64,000 nucleotides of DNA from Xenorhabdus japonica (GCF_900115195.1 NZ_FOVO01000003.1:1-64000), one strand, 5' to 3'. Counted from the first letter of the stretch, positions 48,495 to 58,952 are shown. Numbers and translations are program-made. Notes: generated from the sequence alone by a model not told the origin.

Positions 48495-50705
48495 GTGCAT
48501 AGCTCATGGGTAACGTTGCAGGCACAGATGCAACAACAGGGACAGCGCCGTTTGATTGTTTTAAGTGGTGATCCCCAATGGAGTGCACTGATCGTCAATC
48601 AGCTCACAAAGCAGTTCCAAGGGGATTGGCTGACAGTTTCAGCCCATACATCTGGTGCTATTGATTTAATAAAAGCTATTGATCCAACAAAAGCTGTTAG
48701 TTTGCTTGGACGTGAATTTCTACACGGTGTCTTTGATGCAACCCAAGGGTTTAATGCTGAAGCATTGGCAATACTGGCTGGCACACTAAAAGCGGGAAGC
48801 TGGTTAGTGATGCGTGCACCCGCTTGGTCACAATGGTCAGAACAGCCTGATGAAGATAGTTTGCGTTGGAATGAATTGGCAGGCATCACTCCAACGCCTA
48901 ATTTTATTCGGCATATTCAACAGCAAATCCTCGCATTTCCTGAAGTATTATTATGGCGTCAGGAAATGCCTTTTCAGATGTCGGCGTTGCCTCAAACTGG
49001 AATGTGGCAGATGCCTGATGGGAACCCAACAGCCAGCCAACAATCTCTTCTTGACGAATTGTTACAGGTTACACGAGGCGTTTGGGTGATAACTGCGCCA
49101 CGCGGGCGGGGAAAATCGGCTCTGGCAGGCATGTTGGTGCGATATTGGCAAGGTAAATGCTTGCTATGTGCACCTGCAAAAATAACGACGGAAGTTATTC
49201 GACGCTATTCCGGTATCTCAGAGGATGCCGAGCAGAAATCTTTGGAACAAGAAACACCTTTTTGGGCGGTAGACAATTTATTGAAATATTGCCGAGCGAA
49301 AAATGGTGGGCAAGAAAATCAAAGTGATGCTGATTGGTTATTGATTGATGAAGCTGCGGCGATCCCAACGCCACAATTGGCAGAATTGATCCGCCATTTT
49401 CCACGAGTATTGTTGACATCAACGGTTCAAGGTTATGAAGGAACAGGGCGTGGTTTTTTGTTGAAGCTTTGTGCCGCATTACCTGATTGTCATATTCGTG
49501 AACTAAAAACGCCCATGCGTTGGGCTGAGAATGATCCATTGGAAGCGTGGCTGGACAGTGCTTTGTTATTCAATGACAAACAATTATTCAATGATAAACA
49601 GCAGGTTTATGACGCACGATTAAGTGAAGAGCGATCAGGCAAAGAACCTTTGAGTGAAAAAAGCCTGAGCGAAGAAAAGTTGCATTTTCATCCGATTCAT
49701 CAGTCCGAATGGCAACAACATTCCACATTACTGCATCAATTTTATGGATTATTAACCAGTGCGCATTATCGTACATCTCCTCTTGATTTGCGTCGATTAA
49801 TGGATGGTAACGGGATGACATTTCAGGTTGCCATCTCCCGTACTTCAGAGCATAAGCAACAATTGACAGGCGCTTTATGGATGGTGAGCGAAGGTGGTTT
49901 GTCACAGACATTGGCACATGAGATATGGGCAGGGCGTCGGCGGCCAAGAGGAAATTTGGTGGCTCAATCCTTGGCAGCACATAGCGGTTTTCCGCAGGCT
50001 GCAATCTTGCGATCGCAGCGAGTCAGTCGTATTGCTGTACAAGCTCAATATCGCCGTCGTGGTATCGCGCAACATTTGATAATCCAACAATATCGGGAAG
50101 CCAGTAAACAAAAGCTGGATTTTATTTCTGTCAGTTTTGGCTATACCGCTGCCCTTTGGGCACTGTGGCAAAAATGTGGTTTTCGATTGGTAAGAATGGG
50201 CACCCATCGAGAAGCGAGCAGTGGTTGTTATACTGCGATGGCTGTCTTGCCGTTGAGTGAGCAGGGGGAACGATTTACCCAATCCGCACAGCAGCGATTA
50301 TCCCGAGATGCCAGTGGATTGGAATCGTTACTGGGCTTTGCCTTGCCAGTTGAGCATGACAGTGACGAGAATCTTAATGCCAGTGATTGGCAGGAATTGG
50401 CTGGATTTGCATTTGCCCATCGCCCTTTGTCAGCGTCTTATTTTGCATTACAGAGACTACTGTTGATGAGTAATTTGGCTCTGCCTGCGTTGAGAAAACA
50501 TCTTCAACAGCAACTAAGTATCGAACAATGTGTTAGTGATTTATCTTTGAGCGGGCGTAAGGCATTGCTGAAACACTGGCGAGAAGAGGTGGCTGATGCA
50601 TTGGCAAACATAGATGAAATGCTTGCCAATCGCTGGCGAAACTGGGTTATTTCTTGCGATTCTTCTGCGACCAATCATCCTCATCATCATCCCATTGATC
50701 GTTAA
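48495..50705 (+). CDS. tmcA: tRNA(Met) cytidine acetyltransferase TmcA
   Basis: A 736-residue enzyme that forms N4-acetylcytidine at the wobble base of elongator tRNA-Met with ATP and acetyl-CoA. The RecD-like helicase module has Walker [13 protein letters not shown] (near residue 198) and Walker [11 protein letters not shown]; the GNAT module follows ([18 protein letters not shown] near 515). E. coli TmcA has 671 residues. The extra length comes from a Lys/Glu/Ser-rich insert of about 25 residues between the modules, including a duplicated LFNDKQ, and from a His-rich tail. The start is a GTG just after yeaL. The last 59 bases overlap ypfN on the other strand. Confidence 0.95.
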   Translation: MHSSWVTLQAQMQQQGQRRLIVLSGDPQWSALIVNQLTKQFQGDWLTVSAHTSGAIDLIKAIDPTKAVSLLGREFLHGVFDATQGFNAEALAILAGTLKAGSWLVMRAPAWSQWSEQPDEDSLRWNELAGITPTPNFIRHIQQQILAFPEVLLWRQEMPFQMSALPQTGMWQMPDGNPTASQQSLLDELLQVTRGVWVITAPRGRGKSALAGMLVRYWQGKCLLCAPAKITTEVIRRYSGISEDAEQKSLEQETPFWAVDNLLKYCRAKNGGQENQSDADWLLIDEAAAIPTPQLAELIRHFPRVLLTSTVQGYEGTGRGFLLKLCAALPDCHIRELKTPMRWAENDPLEAWLDSALLFNDKQLFNDKQQVYDARLSEERSGKEPLSEKSLSEEKLHFHPIHQSEWQQHSTLLHQFYGLLTSAHYRTSPLDLRRLMDGNGMTFQVAISRTSEHKQQLTGALWMVSEGGLSQTLAHEIWAGRRRPRGNLVAQSLAAHSGFPQAAILRSQRVSRIAVQAQYRRRGIAQHLIIQQYREASKQKLDFISVSFGYTAALWALWQKCGFRLVRMGTHREASSGCYTAMAVLPLSEQGERFTQSAQQRLSRDASGLESLLGFALPVEHDSDENLNASDWQELAGFAFAHRPLSASYFALQRLLLMSNLALPALRKHLQQQLSIEQCVSDLSLSGRKALLKHWREEVADALANIDEMLANRWRNWVISCDSSATNHPHHHPIDR
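49566..49601 (+). repeat. 18-bp tandem duplication inside tmcA
   Basis: Two copies of TTATTCAATGAYAAACAR (49566-49583, 49584-49601) encode a doubled LFNDKQ in the linker of TmcA. The reading frame is kept. Confidence 0.8.
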
Positions 50706-50844
50706 GATCTCGATGCGGGGGCAATTCACGTTTGTTATCCAAGAAAGATTTTGGATCGACGCTATTTAACGCTTTTATCGCATTAATGATAATGCCGATG
50801 AGCACTAACAGAACAATCCACCAATAATCTATCAACCAATGCAT
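50647..50844 (-). CDS. ypfN: small membrane protein YpfN (UPF0370)
   Basis: A 65-residue protein matching E. coli YpfN: one N-terminal membrane helix (about 4-24) followed by [20 protein letters not shown] and an acidic stretch of Asp and Glu. The function is unknown. It is the last gene of the yffB-dapE group in E. coli; here an M15 peptidase gene stands between dapE and ypfN. Its 3' end overlaps the 3' end of tmcA by 59 bases, so the acidic codons of YpfN serve as the His/Pro codons of TmcA on the opposite strand. TTGAGGAAA precedes the ATG. Confidence 0.92.
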   Translation of the reverse strand: MHWLIDYWWIVLLVLIGIIINAIKALNSVDPKSFLDNKRELPPHRDLNDQWDDDEDDWSQKNRKK

Positions 50845-50955
50845 AGTATTTTCCTCAATATGATATTTTCCTTGGAATGTTAAGAGCCTCTTTCATGAAG
50901 CCTAAGAACCTAATGTGTCATTTCTGATGATTAGCTATTTTTAAGTTAACTGTTT

Positions 50956-51624
50956 TTAGTCTACTGTCCTGATGTACTTTTTAAATATATAAGAGAGATT
51001 GGATTTTAACCAATCTATACCGGCAATATCGCGATTCTCCCAAGCACTCAGCAGAGTTTGTTCATCGAATAAATTTTCGGCTTCATGGGATAATGGCCAA
51101 TAACTGATATGCCATGGTTCATAAGCGACACCTGCGTCATGACGGGTAAAGGGACGGTAGAAATCATAGCGAGACATGTTTTCTGTCAGCCAATGGGTTA
51201 ATGGCTCAAAGTACCCTCCATTTTCATACTCCCACGGCTCTAGCTGTAATTTTTTACCTTCTGGCAGCAGAAAGAGGTCATAAATATCCAGCTCAGTACC
51301 CCAATGATGGCGACTCGCTCCTGGCAGGGCTGACCAACGGAGAATGGCTTCACAAAGTTCACCTTCACTCATTTTCGAGATATCAAGAGGTTGGCTATTG
51401 TCATCTAATACTGGGCGCTGACCACGGAATTTCTCATTCCAGATAGTTTGCTGACGCGTGAAATCGCGGAATGAACTGGCAGGTTGTAGTTTAAAACCTG
51501 CTTTAGTTGCTTCTTTCTGCATGGCAAGAAACGCTTTAGTAGCATTAAACTGCAAACGGTGATTGCCAGTAAGCGTGATTAAATGATCCGTGGACAGACC
51601 GGTCAAGATTTCAGGTGTCATCAT
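50956..51624 (-). CDS. M15-family D-alanyl-D-alanine carboxypeptidase
   Basis: A 222-residue zinc peptidase of the VanY/M15 type, expected to cleave peptide stems of peptidoglycan. The zinc motif [13 protein letters not shown] (SxHxxGxxxD, near residue 104) and the second motif YEPWHISY (ExxWH, near 171) are both intact, so it should be active. No signal peptide is visible, so a cytosolic role in wall recycling, or export by another route, is possible. It overlaps the dapE stop by 4 bases (ATGA), meaning translational coupling to a diaminopimelate-pathway gene, which fits a wall role. E. coli lacks this gene at the locus. Confidence 0.88.
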   Translation of the reverse strand: MMTPEILTGLSTDHLITLTGNHRLQFNATKAFLAMQKEATKAGFKLQPASSFRDFTRQQTIWNEKFRGQRPVLDDNSQPLDISKMSEGELCEAILRWSALPGASRHHWGTELDIYDLFLLPEGKKLQLEPWEYENGGYFEPLTHWLTENMSRYDFYRPFTRHDAGVAYEPWHISYWPLSHEAENLFDEQTLLSAWENRDIAGIDWLKSNLSYIFKKYIRTVD

Positions 51625-52748
51625 TTGATTAATTGCTCCATGATACGTTGATAAATCAGGCTCAATTCTTGTAAATCAGATATTTTGACACATTCATTTG
51701 TTTTATGGATTGTTGCATTGATTGGCCCTAACTCCACGACTTGTGCGCCCATCTTGGCAATAAAGCGTCCATCTGATGTACCGCCATTGGTTGATAGCTC
51801 TGGCTTATATCCACAATAGTGCTCAATGGATTCAACCACAGCATTCACAAGAGCACCCTTGCAAGTCAGGAACGGTTGACCTGATAGCCACCAATCAAGA
51901 TCGTATTTGAGATGGTGCTTTTTCAGCATATCTTCAATCTGCTGGCGAATCTCGGCATCTGTCAGTTCAGTGCTGAAGCGGAAATTAAATTGAACCCACA
52001 ATTTACCCGGGATAATGTTATTACTGTCGGTTCCCGCCTGAATATTGGCGATTTGCATACTGGTAGCAGGGAAAAATTCGTTGCCATTATCCCATTTAGT
52101 ATTGACGAGTTCTTGCAGAAAAGGCACTGCACGATGAATAGGGTTATCAGCTAACTGTGGATAGGCGACATGTCCTTGAATGCCAAAAATAGTCAGGTTG
52201 GCAGTCAGAGAACCCCGACGACCATTTTTTATCATATCCCCAAGGCATTGCTGACTGGATGGCTCTCCCACCAGACAATAATCCAAGCGTTCATGGCGAG
52301 ACATTAACTCTTCAACCACCTTAACAGTACCATTGGCTGCTTTGGCTTCTTCATCGGAGGTGATCAGAAAAGCCAGACGGCCTTTATGCTCAGGATTCTC
52401 TGCGACAAAACGTTCGGCAGCAACAACCATTGCAGCCAGAGAGCTTTTCATATCTGCCGCGCCACGACCATACAACATTCCATCACGAATAGACGCTTCA
52501 AAAGGGGGAGTTTGCCATTGTGAGATATCTCCGGCAGGGACGACATCAGTATGTCCAGCAAGAGCAAAAGTTACTCCAGTTCCACGATAAGCCCAGAAAT
52601 TCAGGGTATCGCCGAAAGGCATTCGTTCTATTGTGAAGCCAATATCTTGCAGGCGCTGGATAAGAAGTTCCTGACAGCCTTGATCATCTGGGCTGACTGA
52701 AGGACGATTGATTAACTGTTGAGCAAGGTCGATTACTGGACAAGTCAT
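51621..52748 (-). CDS. dapE: N-succinyl-L,L-diaminopimelate desuccinylase DapE
   Basis: A 375-residue (same as E. coli) di-zinc hydrolase that frees LL-diaminopimelate in the lysine and peptidoglycan pathway. Metal ligands are in [13 protein letters not shown] (near residue 66), [11 protein letters not shown] (near 100) and the general base [12 protein letters not shown] (near 134). The end of the protein has the conserved histidine in [10 protein letters not shown]. It follows yffB at 14 bases and overlaps the M15 peptidase gene, forming one operon. Confidence 0.97.
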   Translation of the reverse strand: MTCPVIDLAQQLINRPSVSPDDQGCQELLIQRLQDIGFTIERMPFGDTLNFWAYRGTGVTFALAGHTDVVPAGDISQWQTPPFEASIRDGMLYGRGAADMKSSLAAMVVAAERFVAENPEHKGRLAFLITSDEEAKAANGTVKVVEELMSRHERLDYCLVGEPSSQQCLGDMIKNGRRGSLTANLTIFGIQGHVAYPQLADNPIHRAVPFLQELVNTKWDNGNEFFPATSMQIANIQAGTDSNNIIPGKLWVQFNFRFSTELTDAEIRQQIEDMLKKHHLKYDLDWWLSGQPFLTCKGALVNAVVESIEHYCGYKPELSTNGGTSDGRFIAKMGAQVVELGPINATIHKTNECVKISDLQELSLIYQRIMEQLIK

Positions 52749-52762
52749 GATGGAATCCTTAT

Positions 52763-53173
52763 CTAGCCGTGGGAGAAAAATTGTTCATATTGTTCTGCCT
52801 TGAAGCCTAGCAAATACTTCTCTGCTTTTGTCCCCTTGTTTTTTGAATCTTCTGTACTCGAGATCAACAGAGGGCGTTTTATGATTGAGGGTTGCTCCAG
52901 CATTAGTGCCTTGGCAGCTTCTGCATTGTTAATGGCTGCTTTTTGCTCGTCAGATAATTTGCGCCACGTTGTACCACGGGTATTCAAGAGAGGTTCCCAG
53001 CCAGCCTGGTCAATAAATGATTGAAGCAGCTCAGAGGATAGGCCATCAATCCGATAATCATGAAATTGATAAGGGATTTCTTGATCTTCTAACCAACGAC
53101 GCGCTTTTTTTATGGTATCGCAGTTTTTGATACCGTAGAGAATGGATACTTTGTGAGAAGTGGCATCTGACAT
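52763..53173 (-). CDS. yffB: ArsC/Spx-family protein YffB
   Basis: A 136-residue thioredoxin-fold protein, related to E. coli YffB (118 residues), an ArsC-like protein reported to bind glutathione. The cysteine motif [17 protein letters not shown] lies near residues 12-28 and RGTTWRKL near 66. A longer frame from 53287 is open, but the ATG at 53173 has AAGG 8 bases before it and fits the family start. It heads the yffB-dapE-M15-ypfN operon. Confidence 0.88.
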   Translation of the reverse strand: MSDATSHKVSILYGIKNCDTIKKARRWLEDQEIPYQFHDYRIDGLSSELLQSFIDQAGWEPLLNTRGTTWRKLSDEQKAAINNAEAAKALMLEQPSIIKRPLLISSTEDSKNKGTKAEKYLLGFKAEQYEQFFSHG

Positions 53174-53435
53174 GATGAAAGCCTTGGTTTTATCTTGTTT
53201 AACATATCCGACATAATGCGGGAAATTTAGCATTTTATCCAGACAACACATTCTTGCGCATAACTTTCTATCCACCTCTCTGTCCACTTCTTTCCTATCA
53301 TTTATGTTATGGATGTTTAAACCATCAGCAAAGGTAGATTAACTTTAAATCAAGTAATAAATTATATATATAATGCCATTATGTATTATATTGGGGGTCA
53401 ATTAAAAACAAATTAATTTATTATTCTTGATAACT

Positions 53436-53471
53436 CACAATTTCCCACCGATGAAGATTAGGGAAATTGTG
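53436..53471 (-). terminator. hairpin downstream of narP
   Basis: Perfect 11-bp stem CACAATTTCCC / GGGAAATTGTG with a 14-base loop, 35 bases after the narP stop. The T-tail is poor, so the strength is uncertain. The rest of the yffB-narP gap (53174-53505) is AT-rich and empty. Confidence 0.6.
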
Positions 53472-53505
53472 TTTCATATTGGGGACGTTAAGAGAAAAGC
53501 TAACG

Positions 53506-54141
53506 TTAAATGAAATCTGTTTTTCTATGTTTTAGAAAGATGATAGTGGCTTCGAGACGGGAGCGGGATTTGAGTTTTTTCAATAAGTTACGGGTGTGAA
53601 CTTTCACAGTTTCTTCTGAAATAAAAAGGAAATCAGCAATTTCTTTATTTGTCATTCCTTCTGCGATTTCTTTTAAGACATCTAATTCACGTTTGGTTAG
53701 TTTTGTTAACGGATCAACATAAAGATGACGTGTAGATAAGTATTGATGGACTTTTTCACTGAAAACTGCGTGACCATCTGTGGCTTTTTTTATGTTGTTC
53801 AATAGTGGAGTAAGCTCGATATCTTTTAATAAATAACCATTTGCACCAGCATCAACCGCATCGTAAATGTCACCTCGGTAATCTGAATCGGAGAGTACCA
53901 GGATATAGGAGTCAAGCCCTTTTCGGCGGAGGGACTTAATCGTATCAACACCTGAAAGGCCGTTAATTTTCAAATCCATCAAAATAATGTCAGGTTTTAT
54001 TTGGCAAGCGATATTAATCGCATCTTCACCATTGCCGGTTTCAGCAGTCACAATAAGTTCTCGTTCTAGTTCAATTAACTCTTTTAAGCCGTGACGAATG
54101 ATTGGATGATCATCGACTATCATGACTGAATGATTATGCAT
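53506..54141 (-). CDS. narP: nitrate/nitrite response regulator NarP
   Basis: A 211-residue NarL/FixJ-family response regulator close to E. coli NarP (215 residues), which with the sensor NarQ adjusts anaerobic respiration to nitrate and nitrite. The receiver domain begins VMIVDDHPIIRHGLKELIEL, with the phospho-acceptor aspartate in IILMDLKINGLSG (near residue 57) and lysine in GYLLKD. The LuxR-type helix-turn-helix is LTKRELDVLKEIAEGMTNKE to VKVHTRNLLKKL. The frame is open for 54 more codons upstream, but GGGAG lies 7 bases before the ATG at 54141. No sensor gene is nearby. Confidence 0.92.
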   Translation of the reverse strand: MHNHSVMIVDDHPIIRHGLKELIELERELIVTAETGNGEDAINIACQIKPDIILMDLKINGLSGVDTIKSLRRKGLDSYILVLSDSDYRGDIYDAVDAGANGYLLKDIELTPLLNNIKKATDGHAVFSEKVHQYLSTRHLYVDPLTKLTKRELDVLKEIAEGMTNKEIADFLFISEETVKVHTRNLLKKLKSRSRLEATIIFLKHRKTDFI

Positions 54142-54684
54142 GTTCTTTCTCCCATATAGAAATGCAGATTCTATGTTTGATAAAACATAAAAGATAGGAT
54201 TCTGCTTTATGTTAAATTGCTGTGTGATTTTTATGGAGTATATTGAATCATCATTAATGAGATTCTGAAAATATATCCTGATATAAAAATAGAAATATCG
54301 CAAACAGGTTTAACCATTAGGGTGAAATAAATTCACTTTCATAAAAAAATGTGTTTCCTTAGTTGCTGATAATTTTCCAAATAAATTTAAGTGAATATTT
54401 TATAGATTAAGTTTTGTTTTTGTAAACTTATTTTAAATATTAATTCTTAAATGCAAATTTAATTAATTTATCAGGTTATTTATTGGAGATAAAATACCTC
54501 TCTATAGGTATCATTGGGATAATGTCTATATAATATTGATCAACATGAAGTCATTCTTTGTTTGTTTTTTGTGCCTTGATTTTGAAGGTGATGAACAAAA
54601 TGCTGTTGGCATCATGATTTAACCTTCCGTAACTATTATACTGAGCAAATCTTCACTAAGACATGACGCGTAAAGGATCCGATA
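54142..54684. other. 540-bp divergent region of narP and maeB
   Basis: Strongly AT-rich sequence with no gene. It carries the promoters of narP and maeB. I looked for a full FNR box (TTGAT-N4-ATCAA) and did not find one; only half sites are present near 54535. Confidence 0.4.
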
Positions 54685-56964
54685 ATGGATGAAAAATTAA
54701 AACAAAGTGCTCTTGATTTTCATGAGTTTCCACAACCTGGAAAAATCACAGTTACACCAACCAAGCCATTGACAACGCAGCGTGATTTGGCATTGGCGTA
54801 CTCACCGGGTGTTGCTGCACCTTGTCTTGAAATAGCAAAAGATCCTTTGGCGGCTTATAAATATACTGCACGTGGCAATCTTGTTGCAGTTATTTCCAAC
54901 GGTAGTGCTGTTTTAGGGTTGGGAAATATTGGAGCATTAGCCGGTAAACCTGTAATGGAAGGTAAGGGAGTTTTGTTTAAAAAATTCTCTGGCATTGATG
55001 TTTTTGATATTGAAGTAGATGAATCCAATCCTGATAAATTGATTGATATCATCGCGGCTATGGAACCGACTTTCGGTGGTATCAACCTCGAAGATATCAA
55101 GGCACCAGAGTGTTTCTACATTGAGCAAAAACTTCGTGAGCGCATGAAAATTCCTGTATTCCACGATGACCAACATGGTACGGCAATTATCTGTACCGCA
55201 GCAGTATTGAATGGATTGCGGGTTGTTGACAAAGATATTGGTAAAGTACGCATGGTTGTATCAGGGGCTGGGGCTGCCTCGATTGCCTGTATGAACCTGC
55301 TGGTAGCACTGGGTCTAAAACGTGAAAATATTGTCGTCTGTGACTCAAAAGGGATTATTTATCGTGGTCGCGAAGAGAATATGGAGAAGACCAAGGCGGA
55401 TTATGCCATTGAGGATAATGGCAGCCGTACCCTGGCAGATGTGATCCCTGATGCTGACATTTTCCTTGGCTGTTCTGGGCCGGGAGTACTGACACAAGAC
55501 ATGGTGAAAACCATGGCAAAAAGTCCTCTGATTATGGCATTGGCCAACCCAGAGCCGGAAATATTGCCACCACTGGCAAAAGCAGTACGCCCTGATGCAA
55601 TTATTTGTACTGGTCGTTCTGATTTCCCTAATCAGGTGAATAATGTTCTCTGCTTCCCATTCATCTTCCGTGGTGCATTGGATGTCGGGGCAACAACCAT
55701 CAATGAAGAAATGAAACTTGCCTGTGTGCGTGCCATTGCTGATCTTGCACTGGCTGAACAAAGTCAGGAAGTTGCTTCTGCCTATGGTGATCAAGACCTG
55801 TTCTTTGGCCCGGATTATATTATTCCGAAACCGTTTGATCCTCGCTTGATTGTAAAAATTGCACCAGCTGTAGCGAAAGCTGCAATGGAATCAGGTGTAG
55901 CAACTCGGCCTATTACCGATTTCGGGGCATATATTGAGAAACTCAGTGAGTTTGTCTATAAGACCAATCTATTTATGAAACCAATCTTCTCCCAAGCTAA
56001 GAAAGAGAAGAAACGTATTGTATTGGCAGAAGGGGAAGATATTCGTGTTCTGCATGCTACGCAAGAACTTGTCTCCCTGGGACTAGCATTCCCTATCCTG
56101 ATTGGTCGTCCTAGCGTTATTGAAATGCGGATTAAAAAGCAGGGGCTGCATATTGAAGTCGGTAAAGATTTCGAAGTCGTGAACAACGAGAATGACCCGC
56201 GTTTCAAAGAATATTGGCAAGAATATTATCAAATGATGAAGCGCCGTGGCGTTTCTCAGGAGCAGGCCCGTCGCGCATTGATTGGTGATCCTACGTTGAT
56301 AGGTGCAATTATGGTACAGCGTGGTGAAGCGGATGGCCTGATTTGTGGCACGGTTGGCAGCTATAACGAACATTACCAAGTTGTGAAAGATGTCTTTGGT
56401 TTCCGTCAAGGTGTACATACCGCAGGTGCTATGAATGCCTTGATGTTGCCAACGGGGAATACTTTTATTGCCGATACTTATGTCAATGAAGATCCAAGCC
56501 CAGAAGAGTTGGCAGAAATCACGCTGATGGCGGCTGAAACTGTTCGCCGTTTCGGGATTGAACCTAAAGTCGCTCTATTGTCACGCTCAAGTTTTGGTTC
56601 TGTCGATTGTGAATCTGCACGAAAAATGCGTAAGACACTGGAATTGGTTCAGCAAATGGCACCATCACTTGAGATTGACGGTGAAATGCACGGTGATGCC
56701 GCCCTGATGGAAAGCATCCGCCGTGATATCATGCCGGACAGCCCACTGAAAGGTTCTGCGAATTTGTTGATCATGCCAAATATGGAAGCCGCTCGTATAA
56801 GTTATAACTTGTTGCGTGTGACCAGTTCAGATGGCGTAACTGTTGGCCCAGTCCTGATGGGAGTTGCAAAGCCTGTTCATATTCTGACGCCGATCGCTTC
56901 TGTACGCCGTATCGTGAATATGGTGGCATTGGCGGCTGTTGAAGCGCAAACCGACCCTCTCTAA
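54685..56964 (+). CDS. maeB: NADP-dependent malic enzyme MaeB
   Basis: A 759-residue (E. coli 759) cytosolic enzyme that converts malate to pyruvate and CO2, producing NADPH for biosynthesis. The first 425 residues are the malic enzyme part, with [16 protein letters not shown] (near 33), the metal-binding FHDDQHGTA and the nucleotide loop [13 protein letters not shown]. The remaining part is a phosphotransacetylase-like domain that is regulatory in E. coli, binding acetyl-CoA rather than acting as Pta. It is monocistronic, with GGATCC before the ATG and a terminator at 57019. Confidence 0.97.
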   Translation: MDEKLKQSALDFHEFPQPGKITVTPTKPLTTQRDLALAYSPGVAAPCLEIAKDPLAAYKYTARGNLVAVISNGSAVLGLGNIGALAGKPVMEGKGVLFKKFSGIDVFDIEVDESNPDKLIDIIAAMEPTFGGINLEDIKAPECFYIEQKLRERMKIPVFHDDQHGTAIICTAAVLNGLRVVDKDIGKVRMVVSGAGAASIACMNLLVALGLKRENIVVCDSKGIIYRGREENMEKTKADYAIEDNGSRTLADVIPDADIFLGCSGPGVLTQDMVKTMAKSPLIMALANPEPEILPPLAKAVRPDAIICTGRSDFPNQVNNVLCFPFIFRGALDVGATTINEEMKLACVRAIADLALAEQSQEVASAYGDQDLFFGPDYIIPKPFDPRLIVKIAPAVAKAAMESGVATRPITDFGAYIEKLSEFVYKTNLFMKPIFSQAKKEKKRIVLAEGEDIRVLHATQELVSLGLAFPILIGRPSVIEMRIKKQGLHIEVGKDFEVVNNENDPRFKEYWQEYYQMMKRRGVSQEQARRALIGDPTLIGAIMVQRGEADGLICGTVGSYNEHYQVVKDVFGFRQGVHTAGAMNALMLPTGNTFIADTYVNEDPSPEELAEITLMAAETVRRFGIEPKVALLSRSSFGSVDCESARKMRKTLELVQQMAPSLEIDGEMHGDAALMESIRRDIMPDSPLKGSANLLIMPNMEAARISYNLLRVTSSDGVTVGPVLMGVAKPVHILTPIASVRRIVNMVALAAVEAQTDPL

Positions 56965-57018
56965 ACACCTCTGCCCATTGTCCCGATTTCGCTGTGAGAT
57001 CGGAATAAAATTGTGAGC

Positions 57019-57055
57019 TACCCTGTTAAGTCTATGCTTAACGGGGTATTTTTAT
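57019..57055 (+). terminator. intrinsic terminator of maeB
   Basis: Stem TACCCTGTTAAG / CTTAACGGGGTA with a 6-base loop and one wobble, followed by TTTTTATTT. Confidence 0.9.
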
Positions 57056-57057
57056 TT

Positions 57058-57076
57058 GTAAATAATTCTCATTATC
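57058..57076 (+). promoter_or_regulatory. Fur-box-like operator before the ChaN-type gene
   Basis: GTAAATAATTCTCATTATC agrees at 14 of 19 positions with the Fur consensus. A second, weaker match (11 of 19) starts at 57103 and runs into the start codon. Iron-dependent repression of the downstream lipoprotein gene is likely. Confidence 0.65.
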
Positions 57077-57116
57077 TATACTATGCGGGCAATTTTTCTT
57101 TTGATAATGAATAAGA

Positions 57117-58019
57117 ATGAAAACATTTCCCTGCATAAAATCGACTTTTTTAGCCTGTTCTCTGTTACTTGGTGGCTGTGCCGTAGCACCAAATGATGCT
57201 CAGAATACCTCTCAAGTAGCACTTCAAGTCCTTCCCGGCGAATTAATGCAATCCGGTGCAGTACTTGATATGAAAACAGGGAAGGCGATAACCTCTGATG
57301 AACTGCTGGAACAATTGGCAACCTATCCTCGCATTGTTGTTGGTGAAAAACATGACAATCCTTACCATCACCAAATCGAGTTATGGTTAGTTCAACAACT
57401 AGGGCAGAAACGTCCTCATGGTGCCGTATTACTAGAAATGATTAACCCAAGCCAGCAAGAAAAAGTGAATAAAGTGAAAAGCTGGTTACAGGGTAATCCG
57501 ATTGTCAGGAGTGAACGAGTCGAGAACTTATTGGCGTGGAATCAGGGGTGGCCATGGAAATGGTATGGTGATTTGGTTATAGAACTGATGAAAGCACCTT
57601 ACCCATTGTTAGCGGCAAACTTGGATCGCCGTGAAATCGATCAAGCGTACAAGAATCACAGGGCTGGAGATAGAACTTCACTGGTTTCTGATGATGTTAA
57701 AAAACGCATTGATGCAACCATCAAAAATTCTCATGGTGGAAATATAGATGAACTACATCTTTCTGCTATGAGCAAAATTCAGCAGATGCGTGATCAGCGA
57801 ATGGCTGAACAATTGATTAAAGCACCATCACCTGCTTTGCTATTTGCAGGGGGGTATCACGCGGTAAAAGCAATGGGTGTTCCTCAGCATGTGAAAAAAT
57901 TAATGCCAAATGAAAAAGTGGTCGTATTTGTTATTGCGGAAGAAGAGGTTTCATTAAATAACGAATATGCCGATTTCGTCTGGTTTACACCAAAAGTAAG
58001 TGAAAATGTAACCAAATAA
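57117..58019 (+). CDS. ChaN-family haem-binding lipoprotein
   Basis: A 300-residue lipoprotein of the ChaN/PhuW (DUF399) family. Known members bind haem and act in haem uptake at the outer membrane. The signal ends in the lipobox LLGGC (cysteine near residue 21). The fold begins with IVVGEKHDNPYHHQIELWLV (near residue 72), where the histidines match the family's iron-ligand region, and MINPSQQEKV follows. The C-terminal AGGYHAVKAMGVP is another conserved piece. It is the first gene of the haem/iron locus, preceded by a Fur-box-like site, and ends 111 bases before the TonB-like gene. Confidence 0.85.
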   Translation: MKTFPCIKSTFLACSLLLGGCAVAPNDAQNTSQVALQVLPGELMQSGAVLDMKTGKAITSDELLEQLATYPRIVVGEKHDNPYHHQIELWLVQQLGQKRPHGAVLLEMINPSQQEKVNKVKSWLQGNPIVRSERVENLLAWNQGWPWKWYGDLVIELMKAPYPLLAANLDRREIDQAYKNHRAGDRTSLVSDDVKKRIDATIKNSHGGNIDELHLSAMSKIQQMRDQRMAEQLIKAPSPALLFAGGYHAVKAMGVPQHVKKLMPNEKVVVFVIAEEEVSLNNEYADFVWFTPKVSENVTK

Positions 58020-58081
58020 CGGTAATCATCACAAGGATGTGAATATTTAATAAATAAAAATAGTTTTCATTTATATATTGA

Positions 58082-58100
58082 ATTGATTATCATTCATATC
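58082..58100 (+). promoter_or_regulatory. second Fur-box-like site before the TonB-like gene
   Basis: ATTGATTATCATTCATATC agrees at 11 of 19 Fur positions and lies within a larger inverted repeat (ATTGAT to ATCAAT, 58082-58103). It sits about 30-50 bases before the TonB-like start, so that gene may have its own iron-controlled promoter. Confidence 0.45.
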
Positions 58101-58130
58101 AATTTATTATTGACATAATGTGCTATAGAG

Positions 58131-58934
58131 ATGTTGACGTACACCACGTATCAAAATGCTCACACTAGTCATGTGACAAAATCCTTTCTCGTTGCGATCA
58201 CTCTTCATGTTTTGTTCGTAGGATGGTTGATCTACAAACCCAAGGATGTGGATATCGAGGAACTTCTTCCTCCGCCAGCGGTAATGGTGGAACTGTCAAC
58301 GCAGACAGAAGCAATACATACAATCCCAAAACAGCCAATTGGCATTGAGCAACAGCTATCCGTCGCCAGTAAGCAGCAGGAAAGCAAAGTTGACGAAATT
58401 AACATGCCAAAATTGGATATAAATGAAAATGCTCTGCTTTTGGTAGATAAGCAGAAGAAAAAGCAGAAAGAACAAGATGCTCCGAAGAAAACACAGCCTG
58501 TTAAGCGAGTGAAAGCAGAAGAACAAGAAAGTGAAAAATCCCGCAGTAGTTCCGCACCAACTACAAGTAGTGCGACAGCTAATAACGTGACGGTTCGTAC
58601 CGCTGCATCCTATGAAAGTAACTCTGATGCTGTTGCTGATGCCAAAGCGGTTTGGCAAGCAGAGGTTACCGGGCACTTAAATCGTTATAAAAAATATCCA
58701 GAAGATGCTCAGAGAAGAAAACGGACAGGGCGTCCGATAGTGAAATTTACGGTTAACCAATTGGGAGCTGTGCTTGACAGTGAATTAACTCGACGTTCAG
58801 GAACTAACTCACTAGACAGGGAAGCAAGGATGGTGCTGGAAAGGTCACAGCCTTTACCTAAGCCGCCCGACGTCATTTTAACTAATGGCAGGATCACGGT
58901 TGAACTGCCGATAGATTTTTATTTATCTCAATAA
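58131..58934 (+). CDS. TonB-like energy transducer (HasB-type)
   Basis: A 267-residue inner-membrane protein that should pass proton-motive energy from ExbB-ExbD to the neighbouring receptor. One membrane helix spans about residues 18-36 (FLVAITLHVLFVGWLIY), with a histidine at position 26 as in TonB-type anchors. The periplasmic linker is rich in Lys, Glu, Gln and Ser rather than the Pro-rich repeats of housekeeping TonB. The C-terminal domain (about 185-265) has RYKKYPEDAQRRKRTGRPIV, VNQLGAVLDSEL and SLDREARMVLE, the typical TonB fold. It resembles dedicated haem TonBs such as HasB. ExbB and ExbD are not in the window. Oligopeptidase B follows at 18 bases. Confidence 0.88.
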   Translation: MLTYTTYQNAHTSHVTKSFLVAITLHVLFVGWLIYKPKDVDIEELLPPPAVMVELSTQTEAIHTIPKQPIGIEQQLSVASKQQESKVDEINMPKLDINENALLLVDKQKKKQKEQDAPKKTQPVKRVKAEEQESEKSRSSSAPTTSSATANNVTVRTAASYESNSDAVADAKAVWQAEVTGHLNRYKKYPEDAQRRKRTGRPIVKFTVNQLGAVLDSELTRRSGTNSLDREARMVLERSQPLPKPPDVILTNGRITVELPIDFYLSQ

Positions 58935-58952
58935 AAATACAGGACTGATGGC

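Noticed and set aside
55345-55794. 149-codon frame antisense to maeB
   Set aside because: Shadow of maeB, Cys/His-rich translation, no start signals.
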